From Mycolicibacterium chitae (GTDB taxonomy: Bacteria > Actinomycetota > Actinomycetes > Mycobacteriales > Mycobacteriaceae): 64,000 nucleotides of DNA. The position numbers and the translations under genes were made by a program. Under the pieces are notes generated by a model. The model worked only from the letters and a program-made list of their open reading frames with translations, was not told the DNA's origin and searched no databases. Position 1 is the stretch's first letter. Every line of letters begins with the position of its first letter. The stretch is taken from positions 2,418,001 through 2,482,000 of the forward strand of contig NZ_LR134355.1 in the NCBI RefSeq assembly GCF_900637205.1, written 5' to 3'. Shown here one piece after another: positions 49,084-57,503 of this stretch.

Positions 49084-50229
49084 TCAGCGCAGCGTCGCGA
49101 AGAAGGTCCGGACGTCGTCGACGAACAGTTCGGGCTGCTCGAGGGCGGCGAAGTGGCCGCCGCGCGGCATCGTCGTCCAGTGCGTGATGTTGAAGGACTG
49201 CTCGCACCAGTTGCGCGGCGCCCGCAGGATCTCCTTGGGGAAGGCGGCCACCCCGGTCGGGAGCTCGACCCGCTCGCCGCGGCCGAACCCGCGGTAGCTC
49301 TCCCAGTACAGCCGGGCCGAGGACGTCGCCGAGTTGGTCAGCCAATACATCATGACGTCGTCGAGCATCTCGTCGCGGCTGAGCACATTCTCCGGATGCC
49401 CGTCGCAGTCGCTCCAGGCCCAGAACTTCTCGACGATCCAGGCCAGTTGCCCCACCGGGGAATCGGCCAGGCCGTAGCCGAGCGTCTGGGGCCGGGTGGA
49501 CTGTTGCTGGGCGTACCCGGTGCCCCAGCGGCGGTGCTCGGCGGCCGCGGCCATCGCGTGCTGTTCGGCCTCCGACCACTGCCCGGGCGGCTCCTTCGGT
49601 GGGCGGCCCAGCGGCATGTTGAGGTGAATCCCGATGCAGCCGCCGTGATTTCGGCCGATCTCACTGGTCACCGCGGCGCCCCAGTCCCCGCCCTGGGCGC
49701 CGTAGCGGTTGTAGCCGAGCCGCTGCATCAGGGTCTCCCAGGCTGCCGCGATCCGCGCCACGCCCCAGCCCGCGTGAGAGGGCTTGCCGGAGAACCCGTA
49801 GCCGGGCAGCGACGGGCACACGACGTGGAAGGCGTCCTCGGCGCGTCCGCCGTGCGCCGTCGGGTCGGTCAGGGGGCCGATCACCTTGTGGAACTCGACG
49901 ACCGAGCCGGGCCAGCCGTGGGTGAGCACCAGCGGCAGCGCCCCGTCGTGCGGCGACCGCTGATGCAGGAAATGGATGTCCAGGCCGTCGATCTCGGTGT
50001 GGAACTGATCGACTTCGTTGAGCGCGGCCTCCCGGACGCGCCAGTCGTAGTCGTGCTCCCAGTAGCGGGCCAGCTCGCGGGTGTAGGACAGCGGGATGCC
50101 CTGGCTCCAGTCCTCGACGCATTCGGCCTCCGGCCACCGGGTGCGGGCCAGGCGCTCGCGCAGGTCGACCAACTCCGCGTCGTCGACGGCGATCCGGAAC
50201 GGTCGGATGGGCGGTACGGCAGTGGTCAC
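49084..50229 (-). CDS. Microsomal-type epoxide hydrolase (alpha/beta hydrolase with N-terminal EHN domain)
   Basis: The 381-residue protein has the EHN N-terminal domain (FRIAVDDAELVDLRERLARTRWPE) typical of microsomal epoxide hydrolases. The alpha/beta-hydrolase core carries oxyanion motif HGWPG (104-108), nucleophile Asp182 in GGDWG and catalytic His in MPRGGHFAALEQP. It opens epoxides to diols, possibly from lipids or xenobiotics. GTG at 50229 is the start. It reads in the same direction as the nitronate-monooxygenase gene, separated by about 100 bp with the KstR-type operator, so the two are likely separate units. Confidence 0.9.
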   Translation of the reverse strand: MTTAVPPIRPFRIAVDDAELVDLRERLARTRWPEAECVEDWSQGIPLSYTRELARYWEHDYDWRVREAALNEVDQFHTEIDGLDIHFLHQRSPHDGALPLVLTHGWPGSVVEFHKVIGPLTDPTAHGGRAEDAFHVVCPSLPGYGFSGKPSHAGWGVARIAAAWETLMQRLGYNRYGAQGGDWGAAVTSEIGRNHGGCIGIHLNMPLGRPPKEPPGQWSEAEQHAMAAAAEHRRWGTGYAQQQSTRPQTLGYGLADSPVGQLAWIVEKFWAWSDCDGHPENVLSRDEMLDDVMMYWLTNSATSSARLYWESYRGFGRGERVELPTGVAAFPKEILRAPRNWCEQSFNITHWTTMPRGGHFAALEQPELFVDDVRTFFATLR

Positions 50230-50317
50230 GACATTCCCTTCGAGCCGACTTGGCGCCCGAGCCTACGCCGGGTGTCTCCGCCAGCGCGCGGGCCCGCGCC
50301 TGAACTATGGTTGCGTC

Positions 50318-50980
50318 ATGGCCGATCACGACATTGCCGCCGCTCGTCGGGAGATCACCGACGCCATGCTGAGCGCGCTGGACCGCAGGCACGAGCTACT
50401 CGACGCGATCGTCGAGGCCGAGGACCGCGGCGCGGCCGTCGACGTCATCGCCGAGCTGCTGGGCACCTCGCGCCAGTCGGCCGAGGCAGTGCTAGGCCTG
50501 TCGTTCGAGCTGCTCACCAAGAGTTCGCGTCGCAAGATCGCCGCCGAACTCGAGGATCTCAACTCGCAGCTGAGCTTCACCGTCAGCGAGCGGCCCGCGG
50601 CCAGCGGCGAGACGCTGACGCTGCGCCCCTTCGACACCGATCAGGACCGCGACATCTTCGCCGCGCGCACCGAGGACACCCACACCGCCGGGGACGGCTC
50701 GGGGGCCCCGGCCCGCGACCTGGACGACGAGCTCAGCGCGGCCAAGACCCGGCTGTTCACCGAGGATGCCGCGTGGTTCGTCGCGGTCGAGGGGCCGCAG
50801 AAGGTGGGCCTGGTCTTCGGCGAGCTGGTGGGGGGTGAGGTCAGCGTGCGGATCTGGATCCGTCCCGAGCACCGCAAGCGGGGCTACGGCACGGCGGCGC
50901 TGCGCAAGTGCCGCTCGGAGATGGCGGCCTACTTCCCGGCGGTCCCGATGGTGGTCCGCGCGCCCGGGGCGACGCCGTAG
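50318..50980 (+). CDS. GNAT acetyltransferase fused to a GyrA-like coiled-coil segment
   Basis: The 220-residue protein has an N-terminal helical segment (about 15-85) whose pattern [19 protein letters not shown]...[29 protein letters not shown] strongly recalls the coiled-coil/dimer gate region of GyrA/ParC (QAQAILDMQLRRLAALE and following). After it, about 95-210 is a GNAT-like acetyltransferase with acetyl-CoA motif [12 protein letters not shown]. The C terminus is short for a GNAT fold, so activity is not assured. The gene ends two bases before cinA, so the two are co-transcribed. Function unknown. Confidence 0.65.
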   Translation: MADHDIAAARREITDAMLSALDRRHELLDAIVEAEDRGAAVDVIAELLGTSRQSAEAVLGLSFELLTKSSRRKIAAELEDLNSQLSFTVSERPAASGETLTLRPFDTDQDRDIFAARTEDTHTAGDGSGAPARDLDDELSAAKTRLFTEDAAWFVAVEGPQKVGLVFGELVGGEVSVRIWIRPEHRKRGYGTAALRKCRSEMAAYFPAVPMVVRAPGATP

Positions 50981-50982
50981 CC

Positions 50983-52248
50983 GTGGGTACTCGCGCGGGA
51001 ATCGTCGTCACCGGAACCGAGGTCCTCACCGGCCGGATCGCCGACCGCAACGGCCCCTGGCTGGCGGATCGGTTACTCGAACTCGGGATCGAGCTCGCCC
51101 ACATCACCATCTGCGGCGACCGACCCGACGACATCGCCGCGGCGCTGCGCTTTCAGGCCGACGCCGGCGTGGACGTGATCCTGACGACCGGCGGCCTGGG
51201 CCCCACCGCCGACGACATGACGGTGGCCACGGTGGCCGAATTCAGCGGCCGCGAACTGGTTTTGGACATCGAACTCGAACATCGCATCGCGGCGATCCTG
51301 CGGCGGTTGATGGAACGCTATCCGGGTGCGGACTTCGAGGCCGTGATGGCCGCCAACCGCAAGCAGGCGCTGGTACCCGCGGGCGCCACGGTGCTCGAAC
51401 CGGTGGGCACCGCGCCCGGGATCGTCGTCGCCGGTACGCCGACGATCGTGGTGCTGCCCGGCCCGCCGCGCGAGTTGCAGGAGATGTGGCCGGCCGCGCT
51501 GGCCACCCACACCGTGCAGCAGGCCATCGCGCAGCGCAGCCGGTATCGCCAGGAGACGCTGCGGATGTTCGGCGTACCCGAGTCCGAACTGGCCGACTCG
51601 CTGCGCCACGCCGAGACCGAGGTCGCCGGCTTCGACCAGCTCGAGATCACCACCTGCCTGCGCCGCGGCGAACTCGAGATCGTCACGCGCTACGAGCCCG
51701 ACGGCGAGCGCAGCTACCGCAAGCTCGTCGAGTTCCTGCAGGCCGAGCACACCCGCGCGCTGTACTCGACCGACGGTGCCACCGTCGACGAGCAGGTCGC
51801 GGCGTTGCTGGCGGGTCGACGGGTCGCCACAGCCGAGTCGTGTACCGCGGGCCTGGTGTCGGCCCGGCTGACCGACCGCCCCGGCTCCTCGGCGTACGTG
51901 GCCGGCGGCGCGGCGGTCTACTCCAACGAGGCCAAGACCGCGGTGCTCGGGGTCGACGCGGGCCTGATCATCGAGCACGGCGCGGTCTCCGAACAGGTGG
52001 CCGAAGCGATGGCCGAGGGTGCATTGCGGCGCTTCGAGGCCGACATCGCGGTGGCCATCACCGGCATCGCCGGACCCGACGGCGGCACCGACGAAAAGCC
52101 GGTCGGCACAGTCTGTTTCAGCGTGAAGACCGCCGACGGGGCGGGCCGGACCGAGACGCTGCTGCTGCCCGGCAACCGGGCCGACATCCGGGAACGGTCC
52201 AGCACGGTGGCGATGCACCTGCTGCGCACGGTGCTGCTCGGGTCCTGA
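50983..52248 (+). CDS. cinA: CinA-like protein (NMN amidohydrolase / competence-damage family)
   Basis: The 421-residue protein has the CinA layout: an N-terminal MoaB/COG1058-type nucleotide-binding domain ([32 protein letters not shown]) and a C-terminal PncC-type NMN amidohydrolase domain ([39 protein letters not shown]). CinA (Rv1901 in M. tuberculosis) hydrolyses NMN and is implicated in drug tolerance through pyridine nucleotide metabolism. GTG at 50983 begins just after the upstream stop. It is followed by a convergent deazaflavin-type gene. Confidence 0.94.
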   Translation: MGTRAGIVVTGTEVLTGRIADRNGPWLADRLLELGIELAHITICGDRPDDIAAALRFQADAGVDVILTTGGLGPTADDMTVATVAEFSGRELVLDIELEHRIAAILRRLMERYPGADFEAVMAANRKQALVPAGATVLEPVGTAPGIVVAGTPTIVVLPGPPRELQEMWPAALATHTVQQAIAQRSRYRQETLRMFGVPESELADSLRHAETEVAGFDQLEITTCLRRGELEIVTRYEPDGERSYRKLVEFLQAEHTRALYSTDGATVDEQVAALLAGRRVATAESCTAGLVSARLTDRPGSSAYVAGGAAVYSNEAKTAVLGVDAGLIIEHGAVSEQVAEAMAEGALRRFEADIAVAITGIAGPDGGTDEKPVGTVCFSVKTADGAGRTETLLLPGNRADIRERSSTVAMHLLRTVLLGS

Positions 52249-52256
52249 CGGTCGCT

Positions 52257-52286
52257 TCAGGCGATATCGGCTCAGGCGATATCGGC
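52257..52286. repeat. 15-bp tandem duplication at the 3' end of the deazaflavin-type gene
   Basis: TCAGGCGATATCGGC occurs at 52257-52271 and again at 52272-52286. On the minus strand this is the last five codons (ADIA plus stop) repeated after the stop codon. Confidence 0.8.
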
Positions 52287-52682
52287 GACGAACACCCCGA
52301 CGCTGCGCACCGCCAGCCGGGGGATCAGCGGCAATCCGGTGCCGTCGGAGCCGACGGGCAGGATCCGCGGGTTCACCAGGTGCAGTTCGCGGCGCAGCAA
52401 CCGCGCGTCGGCCTCGCCGGCGGCCAGCACGTTCTTCACCCAGTTGGTCTTGCCGTGCGCCAGCAGCACCGCGAACACGTTGCCCTTGCGGTACGACGTC
52501 ACGATCGTCTCGTACGGGGTCCCGGACGTGCGCCCGGTGTGCTTGATGATCGTGAAGCCGGGCAGCCGCTTGGCGAAGGGCCGCATGGCCGGGTTGACGT
52601 ACTTGATCTGCAGGCGTTCCACCGCTGGCGGGAACAGCATCGGCACGTCGGTGGTGTGGTTCGGGTGGTCTTCGGCTCTCAT
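52272..52682 (-). CDS. Deazaflavin (F420)-dependent nitroreductase-family protein
   Basis: The 136-residue protein has the Ddn/DUF385 split-barrel: RLPGFTIIKHTGRTSGTPYETIVTSYRKG, FAVLLAHGKTNWVKNVLAAGEADARLLRRE. Two such genes are present in the window. The ATG at 52682 starts right before RAEDHPNH; longer frames are unlikely. The last five codons, ending in the stop, are tandemly duplicated after the stop codon. It is convergent with cinA and 26 bp downstream of the alpha/beta hydrolase gene on the same strand. Confidence 0.84.
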   Translation of the reverse strand: MRAEDHPNHTTDVPMLFPPAVERLQIKYVNPAMRPFAKRLPGFTIIKHTGRTSGTPYETIVTSYRKGNVFAVLLAHGKTNWVKNVLAAGEADARLLRRELHLVNPRILPVGSDGTGLPLIPRLAVRSVGVFVADIA

Positions 52683-52708
52683 GGCTGCTTCCCGGTCGGC
52701 GGGCGAAT

Positions 52709-53638
52709 TCAGTTCTGGGCGTGGAGTTCCCACAGCTCGGACATGGACCCGAGGATCTCGTGGGCGTAGCCGAGGCCGGCGAGGTGGCTCTCCCCGGGCA
52801 GCGTGAACAGCTCGGCGTCGGGCAGCTGGGCCACCACGTGCTCGCCGTGCGAGTGCGGGATGATGTGGTCCTTGTCGCCGTGCCACCACCGCACCGGCAC
52901 CTTGACCTCGTCGAGGCGGAATCCCCAGTCCCGGGCGAAGTTGACCACGTCGGCGAACGGGGCGCCGAGCTGCTTGCGGCCACCGTTGAGCAGATCGTCG
53001 AGGAACATCGCCTTGAACTCGGGCCGGGCGAGCAGCCGGCGGTCCCCCTCGGGGGAGACCCGGGCATAGATCTCGAGGGCGGGCAGCGCCACGGGTTTGA
53101 TCAGCCGGACCAGTCCGGTGGCCACGGTGCCGATGGGCTCGCCGACCACCTCGAGGACCGGGGCCACGGCGGTGCCCAGCGTCATCGCCCCGCCCTTGAT
53201 GGCATCGGGGCCGACGGTCGGCGCGACGCCGCCGAGCACCCCGACGGCCACCACCCGGTCGGGCATGGCGGCCGCGGCGGCCAGTGTGTAGGGGCCACCG
53301 CCGGAGAGGCCGACGACGGTCATCCGATCGATGCCGAGGGTGTCGGCGATGATCTGCAGGTCGTCGGCGAAGGCGCCGATGTTCTCGTACTGGTGCGGTG
53401 TCGAGGAGCCGATGCCCGGCCGGTCCACCCCGATCAGGCGCAGTTGGTTCTGTTCGGCGTAGATCCGCGCCTCGGTCGGGATCTGCCGGCGCGCCCCGGG
53501 CGTGCCGTGCAGCCAGAACACCGGTCGGCCCTGCGGGTCGCCGAACTCGGCAAACCCGACCCGCCGCAGATCACCCACGGCGATGGTGCCCTCGAGCTTG
53601 GGCCGCGCCAGCTTCGGTGCGCCGAGTGGATTTCGCAT
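52709..53638 (-). CDS. Alpha/beta hydrolase
   Basis: A 309-residue alpha/beta-hydrolase with oxyanion motif HGTPG (44-48), the nucleophile Ser112 in GLSGGGP, an Asp near WHGDKDHIIP and a His in GESHLAG. The lipid or ester substrate is unknown. ATG at 53638 (MRNPLGAPK) is preferred; GTG at 53659 would add seven residues. It reads in the same direction as the deazaflavin-type gene, 26 bp away, and is preceded by an AraC-type regulator on the same strand with about 39 bp between. Confidence 0.87.
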   Translation of the reverse strand: MRNPLGAPKLARPKLEGTIAVGDLRRVGFAEFGDPQGRPVFWLHGTPGARRQIPTEARIYAEQNQLRLIGVDRPGIGSSTPHQYENIGAFADDLQIIADTLGIDRMTVVGLSGGGPYTLAAAAAMPDRVVAVGVLGGVAPTVGPDAIKGGAMTLGTAVAPVLEVVGEPIGTVATGLVRLIKPVALPALEIYARVSPEGDRRLLARPEFKAMFLDDLLNGGRKQLGAPFADVVNFARDWGFRLDEVKVPVRWWHGDKDHIIPHSHGEHVVAQLPDAELFTLPGESHLAGLGYAHEILGSMSELWELHAQN

Positions 53639-53677
53639 GGCAAAAGTGTCGCACGACACATTTCAGCGACGAAATCG

Positions 53678-54532
53678 CTACCGTGACCGGCGGCGCGCGG
53701 GCGTCTCGACGCGCTTGACTCGGCGCCGGTACGACGACGGCGTTTCGCCGCTGAACTGCGCGAACGCGCGGGTGAAGGAGCTCAGGTTGTCGAACCCGAC
53801 CGCGCTGGACACGTCCTGCACGCTGGTGTCGGGCAATGCCAGCAACGCCATCGCCCGCAGCATCCGGGCGTGCAGCAGGTAGGTCCGCCAGGAGATGCCG
53901 AGGGTGTCCTGGAACAGCCGGCGCAGGGTCCGCTCCGAGACTGCGACCGCGCGGCTGACGTCCTCGGCGCTGACCGACTGCAGGTGTTCCTTGGTGTAGG
54001 CGGTGGCCGCGGTGACGATCGGGTGCTCGGAGGTGGGCAGGCTCAGCGGCGCCTCGTGGTCCAGCGCATCGGTGACCAGGTGCGCCAGGGTGCGGAAGAA
54101 GCCGTCGGAGACCTCATCGCCGGCCGGGCGGTCGATGGGCCAGCGCAGCGCGTAGATCATCATCTCGCGGATCAGCGGCGATACCGCGAGGATCCGGGCG
54201 CGGTCGCCGGCGTGCGGGAGCAGTTCCGGATCGAACATCACCGCGATGGTCTTGACGTCGGGGTTCATCGTCGCGGAGTGTTCGAGGCCGACGGGCAGCC
54301 AGGCGGCCTGCTGGGGCGGCAGCAGGTAGTGGCCGGCCGGGGTCTCGACCTCGACGACCCCGCCGATCGCGTATTCGATCTGGTGCACGTCGTGGGAATG
54401 CCAGCCGGTCAGCAGCTTGTCGCCCTCGTACAGATAGCTGCCCGCCAGCGCCCGGCCACCCCGGCGCAGATCGATCTGACGCGGCTTGGCCGAATCTGCA
54501 TTATGTCTGTCCGATAGCGCAGAGACGGTCAT
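53678..54532 (-). CDS. AraC-family transcriptional regulator
   Basis: The 284-residue protein has an N-terminal cupin-like AraC ligand domain (WHSHDVHQIEYAIGGVVEVETPAGHYLLPPQQAAWLPVG) and a C-terminal double HTH (about 190-275: VSAEDVSRAVAVSERTLRRLFQDTLGISWRTYLLHARMLRAM, then a second helix-turn-helix with VGFDNLSSFTRAFAQFSGETPSSYRR). It probably controls the divergent amidohydrolase gene through the 77-bp intergenic region. ATG at 54532 (MTVSALSDR) is the most likely start. Confidence 0.88.
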   Translation of the reverse strand: MTVSALSDRHNADSAKPRQIDLRRGGRALAGSYLYEGDKLLTGWHSHDVHQIEYAIGGVVEVETPAGHYLLPPQQAAWLPVGLEHSATMNPDVKTIAVMFDPELLPHAGDRARILAVSPLIREMMIYALRWPIDRPAGDEVSDGFFRTLAHLVTDALDHEAPLSLPTSEHPIVTAATAYTKEHLQSVSAEDVSRAVAVSERTLRRLFQDTLGISWRTYLLHARMLRAMALLALPDTSVQDVSSAVGFDNLSSFTRAFAQFSGETPSSYRRRVKRVETPARRRSR

Positions 54533-54609
54533 GGTGATCGAGGGTACAAGTGGAGGCATGGGATGGGCCAGCCCACCCTCGCACAACCGCGGCCTGATGA
54601 AGGAGACCG

Positions 54610-55872
54610 ATGAACGTCGACGATTTGATCCTGGTGAGCATTGACGACCACGTGGTCGAACCGCCCGACATGTTCCTCAACCACGTCCCCGAGAAGTACA
54701 AGGCGGACGCGCCGATCGTCGTCACCGACGACAAGGGTGTCGACCAGTGGATGTACCAGGGCCGCCCGCAGGGCGTCAGCGGTCTCAACGCCGTGGTGTC
54801 CTGGCCGGCCGAGGAGTGGGGCCGTGACCCCGCCGGGTTCGCCGAGATGCGCCCCGGCGTCTACGACGTGCACGAGCGCGTGCGGGACATGAACCGCAAC
54901 GGCATCCTGGCCTCGATGTGCTTCCCGACCTTCACCGGATTCTCGGCGCGGCACCTCAACATGACGCGCGAAGACGTCACCCTGGTCATGGTGTCGGCCT
55001 ACAACGACTGGCACATCGACGAGTGGGCCGGCAGCTACCCGGACCGCTTCATCCCGATCGCGATCCTGCCCACCTGGAGCCCCGAGGGCATGTGCAACGA
55101 GATCCGCCGGGTGGCGGCCAAGGGCTGCCGCGCGGTCACCATGCCCGAGTTGCCGCACCTCGAGGGTCTGCCCAGCTACCACGATGAGGACTACTGGGGC
55201 CCGGTCTTCCGGACGCTGTCCGAGGAGAACGTGGTGATGTGTCTGCACATCGGCACCGGCTTCGGCGCGATCTCGATGGCGCCCAACGCGCCGATCGACA
55301 ACCTCATCATCCTGGCCACTCAGGTCTCGGCGATGTGCGCCCAGGACCTGCTGTGGGGCCCGGCGATGCGCAACTACCCCGACCTGAAGTTCGCCTTCTC
55401 CGAGGGCGGCATCGGCTGGATCCCGTTCTACCTGGATCGCTCCGATCGCCACTACACGAACCAGAAGTGGCTGCGCCGCGACTTCGGCGACAAGCTGCCC
55501 TCGGATGTGTTCCGCGAGCACTCGCTGGCCTGCTACGTCACCGACAAGACCTCGCTGAAGCTGCGGCACGAGATCGGCATCGACATCATCGCCTGGGAGT
55601 GCGACTACCCGCACAGCGACTGCTTCTGGCCCGACGCCCCCGAGCAGGTGCTGGCCGAGCTCAACGACGCCGGAGCCAGCGACTCCGACATCAACAAGAT
55701 CACCTGGGAGAACTCCTGCCGCTTCTTCGGCTGGGATCCGTTCAAGCTGACCCCCAAGGAGCAGGCCACGGTGAAGGCGTTGCGCGCCAACGCCACCGAT
55801 GTCGACACCTCGATCCGGCCCCGCGCCGAGTGGGCCCGGCTCTACGAGCAGAAGCAACTCGCCAAGGCCTGA
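54610..55872 (+). CDS. Amidohydrolase family protein (amidohydro_2 type)
   Basis: A 420-residue TIM-barrel metal-dependent hydrolase with SIDDHVVEPPDMF (an Asp-x-His metal motif), GILASMCFPTFTGF, VMCLHIGTGFG, ACYVTDKTSL and WECDYPHSDCFWPD, where metal-binding residues are expected. Members of this mycobacteria-rich subgroup resemble decarboxylases/hydrolases of the ACMSD superfamily; the substrate is not known. GGAGA lies five bases before the ATG. It is divergent from the AraC regulator. Confidence 0.82.
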   Translation: MNVDDLILVSIDDHVVEPPDMFLNHVPEKYKADAPIVVTDDKGVDQWMYQGRPQGVSGLNAVVSWPAEEWGRDPAGFAEMRPGVYDVHERVRDMNRNGILASMCFPTFTGFSARHLNMTREDVTLVMVSAYNDWHIDEWAGSYPDRFIPIAILPTWSPEGMCNEIRRVAAKGCRAVTMPELPHLEGLPSYHDEDYWGPVFRTLSEENVVMCLHIGTGFGAISMAPNAPIDNLIILATQVSAMCAQDLLWGPAMRNYPDLKFAFSEGGIGWIPFYLDRSDRHYTNQKWLRRDFGDKLPSDVFREHSLACYVTDKTSLKLRHEIGIDIIAWECDYPHSDCFWPDAPEQVLAELNDAGASDSDINKITWENSCRFFGWDPFKLTPKEQATVKALRANATDVDTSIRPRAEWARLYEQKQLAKA

Positions 55873-55881
55873 GCAACGTCA

Positions 55882-55942
55882 CCGAGACTGCAGCCGCCGT
55901 GCAAAGGTTCGACCTCAGACTCGAGGGTCGCTGCAGTCTCGG
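55882..55942. terminator. 13-bp inverted repeat after the amidohydrolase gene
   Basis: CCGAGACTGCAGC at 55882-55894 pairs with GCTGCAGTCTCGG at 55930-55942. The 35-base loop includes GACC/GGTC, allowing a second small stem. It begins 9 bp past the stop. It may end transcription of the amidohydrolase gene or shelter the start of phyH. Confidence 0.5.
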
Positions 55943-56002
55943 CGCGGGCCGACGTCCGAAAATCACTCGACGTCCGGTGCGTGGTTCGGCACCGTGGGTT
56001 TC

Positions 56003-56722
56003 ATGGCCGACGTCGAGGAATTCATCCGTGCCGGGTTCGTGAAGGTGGAGCAGGCTGCCCCGCGGGAGGTCGCCGACGAGGCCCGGGATCTGCTGTGGCA
56101 ACAAATCGGGTTGTCACCGGACGAACCCGATCGCTGGGCTCAGCCCGTGGTCTGGACCGCCGACCTGACAGGAGCTGGACCGTTCGGACAACTTTCCGCC
56201 AGTGACCGTCTCGGCGGGGCGCTCGATCAGATCTGTGGGCCCGGCGGATGGGAACCCCGTGGTTCCCTGGGCAATATCCCGGTGCGCTTTCCCGGGCGCT
56301 CCGCTGCCGACGACCGCGGCTGGCACGTCGATCTGAATACTCCGCTGCCGGATGGCTCGTGGGCGGTGAGCGGGCGACCGCAGACTGTCCTATTGCTGAC
56401 GCTGCTATCAAATGTCGGACCCGACGATGCGCCGACGCGCATCCGGGTGGGCTCCCATCGAGACGTGGCGAAGGTGCTGGGCGACGACCTGATGGGGCCC
56501 GTCGCGGCTGGAGGGCTGGTGGACCGGGCCAGCACGGGCCGTTCCGTCGCGCACGCGACAGGCCAGGCCGGCGACATGTACCTCGTGCACCCGTTCACCG
56601 TGCACGCCGCCGATGAGCACCGCGGGCGTACACCGCGATTCATGTCCCAAGCACCTGTCGCGCTGACGGCGCCGTTGGCTCCGACCACGCCGTCGGCGCT
56701 TGCCGCCGCCTGGCGTGGCTGA
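56003..56722 (+). CDS. Phytanoyl-CoA dioxygenase (PhyH)-like Fe(II)/2-oxoglutarate oxygenase
   Basis: A 239-residue protein with the facial triad pattern of PhyH-like enzymes: WHVDLN (His and Asp) early in the fold and HPFTVHAADEH near the C terminus (distal His). It starts MADVEEFIRAGFVKVEQAA, as in many PhyH proteins. These enzymes hydroxylate an alkyl or lipid position using 2-oxoglutarate. ATG at 56003 was taken (GTG at 55994 possible). It follows the amidohydrolase on the same strand but a hairpin of 13-bp arms lies between. Confidence 0.8.
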   Translation: MADVEEFIRAGFVKVEQAAPREVADEARDLLWQQIGLSPDEPDRWAQPVVWTADLTGAGPFGQLSASDRLGGALDQICGPGGWEPRGSLGNIPVRFPGRSAADDRGWHVDLNTPLPDGSWAVSGRPQTVLLLTLLSNVGPDDAPTRIRVGSHRDVAKVLGDDLMGPVAAGGLVDRASTGRSVAHATGQAGDMYLVHPFTVHAADEHRGRTPRFMSQAPVALTAPLAPTTPSALAAAWRG

Positions 56723-56731
56723 GTGCCCGAC

Positions 56732-57478
56732 CTAGGCGGCAACCACGACGGTCAACTCTTCACCGGTCCGTTCCACCCGCATGCCGGCGCGGCGAGCAAT
56801 GGCCGCGACACCCGCGGCGGTGTCCGGTTCGGCGCGACTGGTCGCGAGCACGCGGGCCAGCCGTCCCTTGTGGGCCTTGTTGAAATGACTCACGACGGTC
56901 CGGTGCCCGTCGGCGTGCTCGGCCACCACGTCGACGTCGACGGCACCGGGCAGCCGGCCGAGGCCGGCATAGGAACCCGAGCGCAGGTCGACGACGAGTT
57001 CGCCGGCGGCCAGTTCGGCGAGTACGGGTTCCAGCACCGGCCGCCACCGCGACGCCAGCGTCGGTTGTCCCGGCAGCTTGGAGGACGCCGAGAGGCGGTA
57101 GGCCGGCACCGCGTCGTCGGCGCGCAGCAGCCCGAACAGCGCGGAGCCGACCGCCAGGCGCGCGTCGGCGCGGGAACGCGCTGCCGCACTCAGGGATTCG
57201 ATGTCGAGCGCGTCGTAGAGGACCCCGGTGTAGCGCAGGATCGCCGGGGCCGTCGGTGAGGTCCGCAGCGCCGCATTCCGCTCGATCTCCGCGTCCTGTT
57301 TGGGCGACAGGCCCAGGGCGCGACGGCTGGCATCGGGGTCGGCGGCGAGCGCGACGAGCTCGTCGACGAGGTTGTCGCGCAACGGATTGAGCGCGGGGAA
57401 GCTCAGCGAGGTCGTCCGCAGCGGCGGGCCCTCGCCGCCGACGCGTTTGGTTTCCGAGGGCGGCAGCAGCACGATCAC
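56732..57478 (-). CDS. yaaA: YaaA-family (DUF328) peroxide-stress protein
   Basis: The 248-residue protein shows the YaaA pattern: a VIVLLPPSETKRVGG start, FPALNPLRDNLVDEL, RYTGVLYDALD, LFGLLRADDAVPAYRLS, and HFNKAHKGRLARVLA toward the C terminus. In E. coli YaaA limits free iron and DNA damage under peroxide stress. GTG at 57478 is used; GTG at 57472 gives two residues less. It converges on the PhyH gene with nine bases between and lies after a phosphodiesterase-like gene on the same strand. Confidence 0.87.
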   Translation of the reverse strand: MIVLLPPSETKRVGGEGPPLRTTSLSFPALNPLRDNLVDELVALAADPDASRRALGLSPKQDAEIERNAALRTSPTAPAILRYTGVLYDALDIESLSAAARSRADARLAVGSALFGLLRADDAVPAYRLSASSKLPGQPTLASRWRPVLEPVLAELAAGELVVDLRSGSYAGLGRLPGAVDVDVVAEHADGHRTVVSHFNKAHKGRLARVLATSRAEPDTAAGVAAIARRAGMRVERTGEELTVVVAA

Positions 57479-57503
57479 GGTGAGACAGGCTATCCGGCGC
57501 CCG

